Part shown: positions 54,422-63,794 of the stretch, in pieces
Numbering within the stretch: the stretch's first letter is position 1
Layout of the letters: each line of letters opens with the position of its first letter
Source: Aureimonas populi
Lineage (GTDB): Bacteria > Pseudomonadota > Alphaproteobacteria > Rhizobiales > Rhizobiaceae
Assembly: GCF_017815515.1 (NCBI RefSeq)
Contig: NZ_CP072611.1
Location: forward strand, 1,674,001 to 1,738,000
Length of the DNA: 64,000 nt
Reading direction: 5' to 3'
The notes under the pieces: generated by a model
Told to the model about the DNA's origin: nothing
The model's database searches: none
Seen by the model: only the letters and a program-made list of their open reading frames with translations
Made by a program: the position numbers and the translations under genes

Positions 54422-55881
54422 GGGGCGATCTCCACGCCGTACCGGGCGGCGGCCTCGAACTCGGGCGCGCGATAGCCCCGGGCGGGGCCCTGGCCGGAAG
54501 GTGCGCGCGCCACGAAGCGCCCTTGCCCGCGCACCGCCTCCAGGCGGCCCTCATGCACGACGCTGGCCCCGCGATTGAGGACGGTGACGGGCACGCCCGT
54601 CAGCTCCATGCCCTCGAAGGGCGTGTAGTCCATGGCGTCGTGCTGGTCTTCCAGCCGCACGGTGCGACGGGCCTCCGGGTCCCAGATCGCGATGTCGGCG
54701 TCGAAGCCCGGCATCAGCGAGCCCTTCGAGGTCAAGCCGAAGATGCGCGCCGCGTTGCCCGAGGAGAGGGCGGCGAACTGCTGGAGCGTGATCCGCCCGG
54801 CCGCGACGCCTTCGGAGAACAGGTAGGGCAGGCGCGCGGCGATGCCCGGCATACCGTTGGCGATCTTCGGGTAGGGCGCATCCGCCCCGTTCAGGAACTT
54901 GCCGCCGGCGTCGAAACGGTAGGGCGCGTGGTCGGAGGAGACGCTGTCGAAGACGTTGCCCGCGACATGCGCCCACAGCGCCTCCTGCGTCGCCTCGTCG
55001 CGCAGCGGCGGGGAGCAGATGTATTTGGCGCCCTCCATGCCCGGCCTGTCGAGATCGGCGCGCGTGAAGGCGAGATATTGCGGGCAGGTCTCGGCGAAGA
55101 GCCGCGTGCCGCGCGCCTTCTCGCGGCTCACGATCTCAGCGCCCCCGCGTGTCGAGACATGAACCACGAAGAGCGGCGCGTCCACCAGCCTGGCAAGGCA
55201 CACCGCGCGATGGATGGCCTCTTCTTCCGCCAGTTCGGGCCGGCTGACGGCGTGGTATTTCGGCTCGGTGGCCCCGGCGCCCGAAAGGCGCGCGTTCATC
55301 CACTTCACCATGTCGTTGTTCTCGGCATGGACCATGGTCAGCGCGCCATGCGCCTTGGCGACGGTGAGGATGTCGAGAAGGCCGGCATCGCCGACATTCA
55401 TCAGATCGTAGGTCATGAAGACCTTGAAGGAGGTGATTCCGCGCGCGAAGGCGCGGGGAAGCTCCTCGTGCAGGACCGTCTGCGTGGGGTCCGAGACGAT
55501 GAGGTGGTAGGAATAGTCCAGCACCGAATGGGGCGCCGCCCTCCCGTCATAGGTCGCCAGCACCGCGTCGATGGACTGGCCGCGATGCTGCGCGGCGAAG
55601 GGCACGAAGCAGGAATTGCCGCCGAAGGCCGCCGAAACGGAGCCGGTGTAATAATCGTCGGCGCTCATCACGCCGGACGAGCTTTCCTGCGCGATGTGGC
55701 AATGCGCCTCGATGCCGCCCGGCATCACGAGGCGCCCGCCCGCGTCGATGCGCCGCTCGCCCCCCTCGATCCGCTCGGCGATGGCGGCGATGCGCCCGTC
55801 CCGGATGCCGAGATCGCCCTTGAAGGTCTCGGCGGCCGTGACCAGCGTGCCGCCGTGGATCACCGTGTCGAAACGCGCCAT
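54418..55881 (-). CDS. D-hydantoinase / dihydropyrimidinase
   Basis: 487 residues, binuclear-metal amidohydrolase. Metal His pair in GGIEAHCHIAQ, the carbamylated-Lys region GITSFKVFMTYDLMNVG, MVHAENND, FVVHVSTRGGAEIV and the catalytic Asp in VSSDHAPYRF are intact. It opens the hydantoin ring to an N-carbamoyl amino acid. The start MARFDTVIHGG has GGGAG 8 nt upstream; an ATG five codons earlier overlapping the previous stop is possible. Confidence 0.9.
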   Translation of the reverse strand: MARFDTVIHGGTLVTAAETFKGDLGIRDGRIAAIAERIEGGERRIDAGGRLVMPGGIEAHCHIAQESSSGVMSADDYYTGSVSAAFGGNSCFVPFAAQHRGQSIDAVLATYDGRAAPHSVLDYSYHLIVSDPTQTVLHEELPRAFARGITSFKVFMTYDLMNVGDAGLLDILTVAKAHGALTMVHAENNDMVKWMNARLSGAGATEPKYHAVSRPELAEEEAIHRAVCLARLVDAPLFVVHVSTRGGAEIVSREKARGTRLFAETCPQYLAFTRADLDRPGMEGAKYICSPPLRDEATQEALWAHVAGNVFDSVSSDHAPYRFDAGGKFLNGADAPYPKIANGMPGIAARLPYLFSEGVAAGRITLQQFAALSSGNAARIFGLTSKGSLMPGFDADIAIWDPEARRTVRLEDQHDAMDYTPFEGMELTGVPVTVLNRGASVVHEGRLEAVRGQGRFVARAPSGQGPARGYRAPEFEAAARYGVEIAP

Positions 55882-55895
55882 CCCCACCGCTCCCA

Positions 55896-56822
55896 TCAGA
55901 CCTCGACGACCATGCCGGCCTGCGAGGTGATGCGCCCGTAATGCTCGATCCGGCGGTGGCGCGCAAAGTCGAAGATGGTGGACTTGCCGAAGGCGCAGGC
56001 GGAGAAGTCGCAAGGGGCCACGATCAACTCGTCCTCCTCCGTCTCGGCCCTGGCGATGACGAAGCCGTTCGGGTCCACGATGATCGAGCCGCCCATCAGC
56101 GGATGGCCGTCCTCCACGCCGGCCTTGGCGATGCCCGCCACATAGGTCGCGTTCTGGTAGGCCCCGGCCTGGAGGGACAGCTCGGAATGGAACAGGCGCT
56201 CCTTCAGCCCCTCCGCGCTCATCTGGCTATTCACCGAGGGCGTGTTGTAGCCGATGGTGACGAGCTCGACGCCCTGAAGGCCGAGGCAGCGGAAGGTTTC
56301 GGGCCAGCGCCTGTCGTTGCAGATGGCCATGCCCATGACGACGCCCTCGTTGCGCCAGACGGGGAAGCCGAGATCGCCCGGCTCGAAATAGCGCTTCTCC
56401 AGATGCTGGAAGGCGCGCTCCGTGTCGTATTCGACATGGCCCGGCAGGTGGATCTTGCGGTACTTGCCGACGATCTCGCCCTTGCGGTTCGTCAGGATGG
56501 AGGTGTTGAAATGCCGCCCTTCCGGCGTCAGTTCCGCATAGCCGAAGGTCATGGCGATGCCGAGTTCACGGGCCTTCTCGAACAGGGGCGCGGTCTGCGG
56601 GCCCGGCATCTCGCGCTCGAACCAGGCGTCCACCTCGGCCGCGTCCTCCATGTACCAGCGCGGGAAGAAGGTGGTCAGCGCCAGCTCGGGATAGACGAGC
56701 ATCTCGACGCCCCGGGAGGCGGCCTCCTCCATCAGCGCGATCATGCGGGCGATGACGGCCTTGCGGCTGTCGGCCCTCTGGATCGCGCCCATCTGGGCGC
56801 CGCCGACGACGAGTTGGGTCAT
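55896..56822 (-). CDS. N-carbamoyl-D-amino-acid hydrolase
   Basis: 308 residues, nitrilase/CN-hydrolase superfamily. The Glu-Lys-Cys triad is in YPELALTTFFPRWY, YRKIHLPGHVEY and MAICNDRRWPETFRCLGL; the last motif and the length match the D-specific carbamoylases of Agrobacterium type. It releases the D-amino acid, CO2 and ammonia. AAGGA lies 9 nt before the ATG. It is followed 14 nt later by the hydantoinase, the preceding pathway step. Confidence 0.92.
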   Translation of the reverse strand: MTQLVVGGAQMGAIQRADSRKAVIARMIALMEEAASRGVEMLVYPELALTTFFPRWYMEDAAEVDAWFEREMPGPQTAPLFEKARELGIAMTFGYAELTPEGRHFNTSILTNRKGEIVGKYRKIHLPGHVEYDTERAFQHLEKRYFEPGDLGFPVWRNEGVVMGMAICNDRRWPETFRCLGLQGVELVTIGYNTPSVNSQMSAEGLKERLFHSELSLQAGAYQNATYVAGIAKAGVEDGHPLMGGSIIVDPNGFVIARAETEEDELIVAPCDFSACAFGKSTIFDFARHRRIEHYGRITSQAGMVVEV

Positions 56823-56856
56823 GTTGTGATGTCCTTGCAAGGCATGGGGCCGGCCG

Positions 56857-57522
56857 TCAGATGGCGAGCCGGCGCTGGTAACGGCTGACGAGGCGCGCGA
56901 GGGGCCAGAGCAGCACGAGATAGATCAACGCCGCCGCCACCAGCGGCGAGGCGTTGTAGGTGATGGATCGCGCCATGTTGGCGGCGTAGAGCAGCTCGGC
57001 CAGCGAGACCACGGAAGCGAGCGAGGTGAGCTTGACCACTTCGATCGTGTTGGAGAGAAGGTCGGGCAGCACGTTGCGCACGGCCTGCGGCAGCACCACC
57101 GAGAACAGCGCCTGCGTTTCCGTGAGGCCCGTGGCGCGCGCCGCTTCCCTCTGGCCCGCCGGCACGGACTGGAGCCCCGCCCGGTAGACCTCGCCGTAAT
57201 AGGACGAGTTGTTGAGAAGGAAGGCGAGCACAACGGCGGCGAAGGGGGAAAGCTCCACGCCCGCGAAGGGCAGGCCCGAATAGACGAAGACCAGCAGCAC
57301 CAGCGGCGGCAGGGCGCGGAACACGTCCACATAGACGAGGGCGGGGTAGCGCAGGAGGGGGCGGGGGCTCAGGCTCGCCAGCGCCACCAGAAGGCCGCCG
57401 ACAAGGCCGAGCCCGACCACGGCCGCGCAGAGCTGCGCGGTCATCCACAGGCCCTGCAGGAGCAGCGGCGCCGCCTGCATCATGACCTCGATGTTGAAGA
57501 ATTGCCGGATCACCGCGTCCAT
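56857..57522 (-). CDS. Polar amino acid ABC transporter permease (HisM/GlnP type)
   Basis: 221 residues from MDAVIRQFF with GAGGGG upstream. About five helices; the EAA loop EAARATGLTETQALFSVVLP and the preceding NNSSYYGEVYRAGLQSVPAG are family hallmarks. Pairs with the adjacent permease. It sits between the transporter ATPase and the carbamoylase, linking uptake and catabolism. Confidence 0.92.
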   Translation of the reverse strand: MDAVIRQFFNIEVMMQAAPLLLQGLWMTAQLCAAVVGLGLVGGLLVALASLSPRPLLRYPALVYVDVFRALPPLVLLVFVYSGLPFAGVELSPFAAVVLAFLLNNSSYYGEVYRAGLQSVPAGQREAARATGLTETQALFSVVLPQAVRNVLPDLLSNTIEVVKLTSLASVVSLAELLYAANMARSITYNASPLVAAALIYLVLLWPLARLVSRYQRRLAI

Positions 57523-57532
57523 GCCGATCCCC

Positions 57533-58204
57533 TCAATTCTTCCAGGCGAACCGGCGTTCCACCACGCGCGCCAGAACGGCGACGGGCAGGAACACGGCAA
57601 GATAGGCGACGGCGGCCATGGTGAGGGGCGTCGCCGAGCCGGAAAGGCTCTGCGCCGCGCTGGCCGCGCCCAGAATCTCCTGAACGCCCACCACGGAGCC
57701 GAGCGCCGTCATCTTGGAGATGGCCAGGATCCGGTTGACGAGCGGGGGCACGGCAAGGCGCACCGCCTGGGGCAGGGCGATGTGAAGAAGCGTGCCCGAA
57801 AAGCTGAGCCCGGTGGCCATGCCCGCCTCCCACTGGCCGCGCGTGATGGAGGTGAAGCCGGCCCAGAAGGCTTCCTCGGCAAAGGCCGCGAGCGTCAGCG
57901 CCAGCACCAGGAAGACCACCATGGGGCCGGACAGCCGGATGCCCACGCCCGGCAGGCCGAAATAGAAGAGCAGGATGACGACCAGCGGCGGCAGCGCGCG
58001 GCCGATATCGGCAAAGCCGACGATGAGAAGGTTCACCGCGCGCATCCGGTAGGTGCGCAGCATGGCCAGGGCGAGCCCGAGAAGGGTGCCGGCCAGCGTC
58101 ACCGCCAGGGCGAGCATGAGCGTGACCTTCATCCCCTCCAGCACGGCCGGCGTGTAGGCCGCGATCGTGACGGGGTTGAAGAAGGTTGCGAGAAAGGGTT
58201 CCAC
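57533..58204 (-). CDS. Polar amino acid ABC transporter permease (HisQ/GlnP type)
   Basis: 223 residues. VLEGMKVTLMLALAVTLAGT, ALPPLVVILLFYFGLPG and the EAA-like ITRGQWEAGMATGLSFSGTL identify an amino acid permease. It lies 4 nt from the ATPase gene and 10 nt from the next permease. Confidence 0.92.
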   Translation of the reverse strand: MEPFLATFFNPVTIAAYTPAVLEGMKVTLMLALAVTLAGTLLGLALAMLRTYRMRAVNLLIVGFADIGRALPPLVVILLFYFGLPGVGIRLSGPMVVFLVLALTLAAFAEEAFWAGFTSITRGQWEAGMATGLSFSGTLLHIALPQAVRLAVPPLVNRILAISKMTALGSVVGVQEILGAASAAQSLSGSATPLTMAAVAYLAVFLPVAVLARVVERRFAWKN

Positions 58205-58208
58205 GGCC

Positions 58209-58955
<747 letters not shown>

Positions 58956-58969
58956 GGAAGGCTCGAGCG

Positions 58970-59821
58970 TCAGGAAGCCAGACCCTCGCAGGACGGCGCA
59001 TGGTCGCTTTCGGTGTAGCCGGCAAAGCCCGGAACGCCGAAGCCGGGCGTGGGGGTCACGATGGTCGTGCCCTCGGCGGGCGTGACGCCGAACCATTTCT
59101 CCGACAACTCGGCCAGGGAGCCATCGAGCTTCAGGCACTCGATGGCGCGGTCCACGCTGTTGCGCAGCTCCTCGCTGTCCTGCCGGAACGAGAGGGCCCA
59201 GACGAGGCCGGTTTCGATCTCGTAGGAGAGCGCCAGCCCCGGCGTCTGCCGCGCCGCCCAGGCCGCGACGGTGTTGCCTGCGAGGTTTGCGTCGGCGCGG
59301 CCCGCCAGCACGGCCGCCACCGCATCGGTGTTGCTGCCGTAGGCTTCCACGGTCCAGCCGTACTCGGCGGCGTGCTCGTTCAGGTAGCTGTCATAAGCCG
59401 AGCCGCGATTGACCGAGATGGTCTTGCCGCGAAAATCCTCGAGACTGGTATGCTCGGGCGCGTCCGCCGGGATGACGAAGGCGAAGTTGGTGTCCATGAA
59501 CCCTTCGGTGAACAGAAGGTTCGAGGCGCGCTCCTCGTTCACCGTCACGGGCGCGGCGATGAAATCGTAGGTTCCGGCCTGAAGCGCGGGGATGAGGCCG
59601 GCGAACTGCGCGGCCGTCAAGTCGATCTCGCGGCCGAGGCGCTCGCCGATCAGGGCGACGAGATCGACGTTGAAGCCCTCCACGCCCCCGGCCATCGTGG
59701 GCATGGCGTGCGGGGCGAAGGTTCCGTCGAGGGCCGTGCGCAGGGTCTCCTGCGCCGGTGCGTTCGACGCAAGGCCCACCATCGCAAGCGCCGCGACGCA
59801 GGTGAAAAGACGACGGGTCAT
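58970..59821 (-). CDS. Polar amino acid / hydantoin-type ABC transporter binding protein
   Basis: 283 residues, SBP_bac_3 family. A signal peptide ends near NAPAQ/ETL (about residue 24); [22 protein letters not shown] and [20 protein letters not shown] are typical. First gene of the minus-strand hydantoin operon. The ligand is inferred to be a hydantoin, carbamoyl- or D-amino acid because the catabolic genes follow directly. Confidence 0.9.
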   Translation of the reverse strand: MTRRLFTCVAALAMVGLASNAPAQETLRTALDGTFAPHAMPTMAGGVEGFNVDLVALIGERLGREIDLTAAQFAGLIPALQAGTYDFIAAPVTVNEERASNLLFTEGFMDTNFAFVIPADAPEHTSLEDFRGKTISVNRGSAYDSYLNEHAAEYGWTVEAYGSNTDAVAAVLAGRADANLAGNTVAAWAARQTPGLALSYEIETGLVWALSFRQDSEELRNSVDRAIECLKLDGSLAELSEKWFGVTPAEGTTIVTPTPGFGVPGFAGYTESDHAPSCEGLAS

Positions 59822-60158
59822 GGGCGGTGGTCTCCGGTCGCTGGAAGGGATGCCTGAAATCTAGACAGGTTCAACGCATAAGCATTTAGTCACGGGCGCA
59901 AAAGGGGCGCAACATTTGAAAATGCGCTGCGAAGGAGTTGAATGATTAGAAAATCATATAGGAGGTCGACGCACCGGGGACGGTCGCCTCTGCGCGCGAT
60001 GAACTGCCGGGGCTCCCGTTCTTTTTCCCCCGCGTTCATGCTCGCCGGTGCTTCGGGCTGCCGTTTCACGGGCGCGGTAAGCCATCTTGCGCCAGCGCGG
60101 CCCGTCCTTTAGCGCTTGCGCGATCATGGATCGGCAAGGCATGGCGAAGGAGCCCGGA
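59822..60158. promoter_or_regulatory. Divergent regulatory region of the hydantoin operon and D-transaminase gene
   Basis: 337 nt without a gene. The left third is A+T-rich and holds AATGATTAGAAAATCATA, in which ATGATT and AATCAT (59942-59957) are perfect arms around AGAA, plus ATTTGAAAAT and CATAAGCATTTAG. These would suit LysR binding and the promoter of the transport operon. The right half is G+C-rich with nothing recognisable except the AAGGAG ribosome site for the transaminase. Confidence 0.45.
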
Positions 60159-61013
60159 ATGGCGCGCAGCGTCTACGTGAACGGCGTGTGGCAGGACGAG
60201 GGCGTTGCGTCCATTTCCGTCTTCGACCGAGGCTTCCTCTTCGCCGATGCCGTTTATGAGGTGGCCGCCGTGGTGGGCGGCAAGCTCATCGACTACGAAG
60301 CGCATGCGCGGCGTCTTTCGCGCTCGCTGAAGGAGCTGGCCATCGCCGAGCCGATGCCGGCCGCCGAGCTTCTCGAGCTCCACCGCCAGGCCGTTTCCCG
60401 CAACGGGCTGGAGGAGGGGCTGGTCTACCTTCAGGCCACGCGCGGCGCGGCCGACCGCGACTTCGTGATCGATCCGAACGCGGCCCCGGGCCTCGTCCTC
60501 TTCACCCAGGCCAAGACCGTGCTCGCCAATCCGAAGGCGCAGACCGGCCTGAAGGTCAAATGCATGCCCGACCGGCGCTGGGGCCGGCGCGACATCAAGA
60601 CCGTGCAGCTTCTCTACTCCTCCCTCGCCAAGTCGCAGGCGGTGCGCGAGGGGCTGGACGACGCCATTCTGGTGGAGGACGGAATGGTGACGGAGGCGAG
60701 TTCGGCCAACCTGCATATCGTGGACGAGGAGGGCGTCATCCACACCCCGCCGCTGTCCGAGGCCCTCCTGCCCGGCATCACGCGCGGCTCGGTGCTGTCG
60801 ATCGCCCGCGACCACGCCATTCCCGCGCGGGAAAGCCCGATCTCGGTCGAGGCGCTCGGACGGGCGCGTGAAGCATTCATCACCTCGGCCACCAGCTTCG
60901 TGCTGCCGGTGGTGGAGGTGGACGGGCGCGCGGTGGGCGACGGGAGGCCCGGCCCGATCACGCGCCGCATGCGCGAGCTCTACATCGCAAGCAGCCTGCG
61001 AACCGCCATCTGA
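60159..61013 (+). CDS. dat: D-amino-acid transaminase
   Basis: 284 residues, fold-type IV PLP enzyme. SVFDRGFLFADAVYEV, QATRGAADRDF, the PLP lysine in GRRDIKTVQLL (about 145) and VTEASSANLHIV match bacterial D-amino acid aminotransferases, including the length. It moves the amino group of a D-amino acid to a 2-oxo acid, the natural last step after D-carbamoylase. The start MARSVYVNG is fixed by AAGGAG 6 nt upstream; the frame is open 24 codons further 5'. Confidence 0.92.
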   Translation: MARSVYVNGVWQDEGVASISVFDRGFLFADAVYEVAAVVGGKLIDYEAHARRLSRSLKELAIAEPMPAAELLELHRQAVSRNGLEEGLVYLQATRGAADRDFVIDPNAAPGLVLFTQAKTVLANPKAQTGLKVKCMPDRRWGRRDIKTVQLLYSSLAKSQAVREGLDDAILVEDGMVTEASSANLHIVDEEGVIHTPPLSEALLPGITRGSVLSIARDHAIPARESPISVEALGRAREAFITSATSFVLPVVEVDGRAVGDGRPGPITRRMRELYIASSLRTAI

Positions 61014-61164
61014 GAAGAACGAGGCCGCGCCCCGAGCCGTCGAGGCCCGGGCCGGCCCGTCGGAGTCGATCGACATTGGTCCGGGGGCGGGGTGAGGTTC
61101 AGCCGCCCACCCGTACAGGCCCGGATTTGCACCCAGCGCGCCAGGCCGCCATCCAGCCTCGGAT

Positions 61165-61479
61165 CAGGCTACCGCCGACGCAGAGCGCATCCAAACGAGC
61201 CTGGATGCGTCGAGCACTGATGAGGTCACACCGGCGATGATCGATTCGCTCTCGGTGGCGGCACGCGCCGGCCTGTGCTTGAACAGTGGCGGCTATCGGC
61301 GGGACCATCTGCGCGCCTTCGCCCAGCGAGTCGAGGTCGCCGACGACGAGGTTCGCGTCATTGGATCGAAAAGCGGACTGCTGCAAACCCTGGTCGCTGC
61401 TTCGAGCGTAGAATCGGCGGGTATTGGCGTTCGCAGTTTTGTACCGAAATGGCGCGCCCGAAAGGATTCGAACCTCTGA
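61165..61479 (+). pseudogene. C-terminal remnant resembling a serine recombinase
   Basis: An open stretch with no proper start; its end encodes VRVIGSKSGLLQTLVAASSV and then FVPKWRARKDSNL, which I recognise as the usual C-terminus of large serine recombinase/resolvase-type proteins of Rhizobiales. The catalytic N-terminal domain is missing. The last ten codons are the antisense of the tRNA-Arg fragment, so the stop is supplied by the attachment site. Upstream codons become unlike the family before 61165. The assignment rests on recalled C-terminal pattern only. Confidence 0.5.
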
Positions 61480-61494
61480 CCCCCAGATTCGTAG
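61450..61494 (-). other. tRNA-Arg(ACG) 3'-half, attachment site of the island
   Basis: Read on the minus strand, the 45 nt begin exactly at the anticodon loop CTACGAA (anticodon ACG), continue through the 3' anticodon stem TCTGG, variable loop, T arm (AGAGG-TTCGAAT-CCTTT), acceptor strand CGGGCGC, discriminator G and CCA. The 5' half is absent: bases beyond the loop do not pair. This is the direct-repeat copy left when an integrase uses the 3' end of a tRNA gene; the intact gene should lie at the other end of the element. Confidence 0.85.
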
Positions 61495-61633
61495 CCAAAA
61501 TCAGTTGACAAATAAAAGATTCTGGATTGTTTCCAAGATCCTGAGAAAATGAAGCGATATCAGCGTCATGTGTCTGAATTTTGTTGCGGTCATGGCCGCT
61601 TCTCATTGGCGATGGAGAGGCTTTGTCAACAAA

Positions 61634-61698
61634 TCACTTGGTCTAAAATTGGTCTAAGGATAGGGTGCCTCCGACTTCCAGACCGTCAGACCAAGTGA
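61634..61698. repeat. Direct and inverted repeats around the integrase start
   Basis: TTGGTCTAA occurs twice, 61638-61646 and 61649-61657, offset by 11 bp (one helical turn). The first copy is part of TCACTTGGTCT (61634-61644), whose perfect complement AGACCAAGTGA is at 61688-61698, with another AGACC at 61680-61684. The sites straddle the GTG start, fitting arm-type integrase/excisionase sites or an autoregulatory operator. Confidence 0.6.
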
Positions 61699-63443
61699 GT
61701 CAGATTTTGCCTACACACCGCGTAGAGATCGGGCCGAAGCACATCGCCGAGGCCCGGAAGGCCGCCGCCGCCCGCACCTTCACCACATCAAATCCTTTGG
61801 TCTTCGCTGACGTGGTGGAAAAGGGCCTGATCCTGCGGGTTCAGGCTGGTTCCGCAGGGTGGGCGTTGAAGTGGAACGGCAGGACACGATCCCTCGGGAA
61901 ACTGGACGACGTGAAGTCGGCCAAAGTCGCGAGGGAGGCAGCACAGCAAGTTCGAGCGCTTCTCCGCGACGGGACGGACCCAGCCGCGTTCCTGACAGGC
62001 AAGGGGGCGGGCAAGGGCGAGGCGGAGGCGCTCGCCGAGGCCGAGCGGCGGACGGCGATCGCATCGGGCCGCTGGACGTGGGAGACGTTGGCCGAGCGGT
62101 ATGTGGAATACCTGTCGAAGCCCCGGACGACCTCCCGGGGCGTCATCAAGCTGCCGTCGCTGTCCACGGCGGCGGAGGCCCGACGATACCTGACGATGGA
62201 GGCGACCGCGCCGCTTCGCGGCCGACTGGTCTCCGATCTTCGAACGGGCGACCTGGAGGAGGTTCGCGACGCCGCCGAGAAGGCGGGTGCGAAGGCGGCG
62301 AGCCGTCAGTTCGTCGCCTACTCCAAGGCGGCCCTCTCATTCGCCCGGCGCAAGCATTCGCGGGTGTCAGGCCTCGAAGGTGTATCCCGCTGGTGGCTTG
62401 AGGTCGAAAAGCTGGATTCCACGATCCCGGCTCCGCGTGCCCGTCACCCCTCCGTCGCCGAACTGGCGCATGTTCTATGGGTGGCCGAGACGACGCGGAC
62501 AATGCCGGGGCGAGAAACGAAGCGACGCACGTCGGACGGCATCCTTTGTTCCCTCTGGTGGCTCGCCCTGACAGCGCAGCGCGCCGGGGCCGGGCTCTCG
62601 CTCCGAAAGGCGCACGTCCTCCCATGGCCAGGCGGCCCGGAGGGCTGGCGGGTGGCCTACTTTCCCGGGGAAGTCATGAAGGCGGGACGACCCCACGCGA
62701 TCCCCCTTCCACCCCGTGCCGTTCTCTTGGTTGAACGCGCGATAGCCGCAGCCGCCCGGAAGGATTCGGCGTTCGTCTTCCCGACCGTTCGCACGACCGG
62801 GGACGTTGCTGACACGCCCATGACAAAATCTTCGCCGGGCCTGCTCCTGTCGCGGCTGCGCGGGCGCCCCGCCGACACAGCCCTCTGTGAGGAGGGAGAG
62901 ACCGACGACAATGCGCGAGGCCCCGACCTCCTCGACGGCATCGAGCACTTCTCGCCGCATGATCTCCGCCGGACGTTCGCGACCACCTGCGGCGACCTCG
63001 CCGTTCGTGGCGATGCCGTGTCGGCGGTCCTCGACCATACGCAGGAGGTCGATACCGGCGGCCGGTTCGCACCTGCGGCCACGACGGCCGACATTACCCG
63101 GCTCGCCTACGATTACAGTCAGCGCCTTGAACTCAAGCGAGTGGCTGTCGAGGCGTGGACCGGCGCGCTCTTCGGGGCGTGCGACGCCGAGTGGGCCTCG
63201 CACCGGCCGAAGGGGCCCCGGATTGCATTGGGACCGGGCACCCCGATACCCGAATGGTTCCCGTGGTATCGGCGGATGGCAATCGAAGCCGAGCGGCGGG
63301 CGGCGGCGGAGGTTGAACGGGTCCGCCGCGAGCGCGAGGCGCGTGGACCGCTGCGTCTCGCCGCGCTGGGGAACGTCCGGCCTGACGACGAGCCCGACCC
63401 GGAATGGGTCGCGAGAGGAGAACGCAATGATTCGAGCAGGTAG
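61665..63443 (+). CDS. Tyrosine recombinase / integrase of an integrative element
   Basis: 592 residues from a GTG with AAGGA upstream. The N-terminal arm-binding part (about 30-80) has ADVVEKGLILRVQAGSAGWA and WNGRTRSLGKLDD, like the DUF4102 domain of P4-type integrases. A core-binding domain follows, then the catalytic domain with Arg in TAQRAGAGLSLR (about 304), HDLRRTFAT (His-x2-Arg, about 430) and a candidate nucleophile Tyr in LAYDYSQRLELKR (about 481). A 100-residue charged C-terminal extension is longer than usual. It sits 170 nt from the tRNA-Arg fragment it presumably recombines. Confidence 0.88.
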   Translation: MPPTSRPSDQVSQILPTHRVEIGPKHIAEARKAAAARTFTTSNPLVFADVVEKGLILRVQAGSAGWALKWNGRTRSLGKLDDVKSAKVAREAAQQVRALLRDGTDPAAFLTGKGAGKGEAEALAEAERRTAIASGRWTWETLAERYVEYLSKPRTTSRGVIKLPSLSTAAEARRYLTMEATAPLRGRLVSDLRTGDLEEVRDAAEKAGAKAASRQFVAYSKAALSFARRKHSRVSGLEGVSRWWLEVEKLDSTIPAPRARHPSVAELAHVLWVAETTRTMPGRETKRRTSDGILCSLWWLALTAQRAGAGLSLRKAHVLPWPGGPEGWRVAYFPGEVMKAGRPHAIPLPPRAVLLVERAIAAAARKDSAFVFPTVRTTGDVADTPMTKSSPGLLLSRLRGRPADTALCEEGETDDNARGPDLLDGIEHFSPHDLRRTFATTCGDLAVRGDAVSAVLDHTQEVDTGGRFAPAATTADITRLAYDYSQRLELKRVAVEAWTGALFGACDAEWASHRPKGPRIALGPGTPIPEWFPWYRRMAIEAERRAAAEVERVRREREARGPLRLAALGNVRPDDEPDPEWVARGERNDSSR

Positions 63444-63794
63444 TTGGGTAGGAATTGGACGGCGAAGGGACGGGAATCGCCCTTTATGGGAGGGCGCAGG
63501 ACGGCACGAAGATCGAGGGCGGGTATCTTTCCATCCCGATGAATTGTTGTGACGTGAGGGCATCGCACGACCGTTCTAGTCGGGCTTCAACGGTGGTTTG
63601 ACTGCTCGTTGGAATGGAAACAATTCGAAACCGCTTTGAAGCGGACATACTGCGAGATGCTCAGCGCGGCGCTACCGGGAATTAAACACGCATCTTGGTG
63701 GCTTTTTCTATGCCATGTCTTCGACAGCGGGTCCGAACGTGTGATAACCATCGGACTTGAACCTATCAAATGACCGTGGCGTAAGGAGCAACGC
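63444..63794. other. Gene-free stretch after the integrase, lower G+C
   Basis: 351 nt with visibly more A+T than the chromosome to the left. CCGCT-TTGA-AGCGG (63631-63644) is a short stem. The only open frames are short minus-strand ones without ribosome sites that overlap each other and the next gene, so I treat them as chance. TCGACA and ATAACC, 17 bp apart near 63720-63750, are a possible but weak promoter for the next gene. Confidence 0.4.

Noticed and set aside
61096..61479. A functional small gene in front of the tRNA fragment
   Set aside because: No ribosome site; similarity is confined to what looks like a recombinase C-terminus, and the end is the tRNA itself, so it was called a remnant.
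61450..61560. A complete tRNA-Arg gene
   Set aside because: The bases beyond the anticodon loop do not supply the 5' anticodon stem, D arm or acceptor strand; only the 3' half exists.
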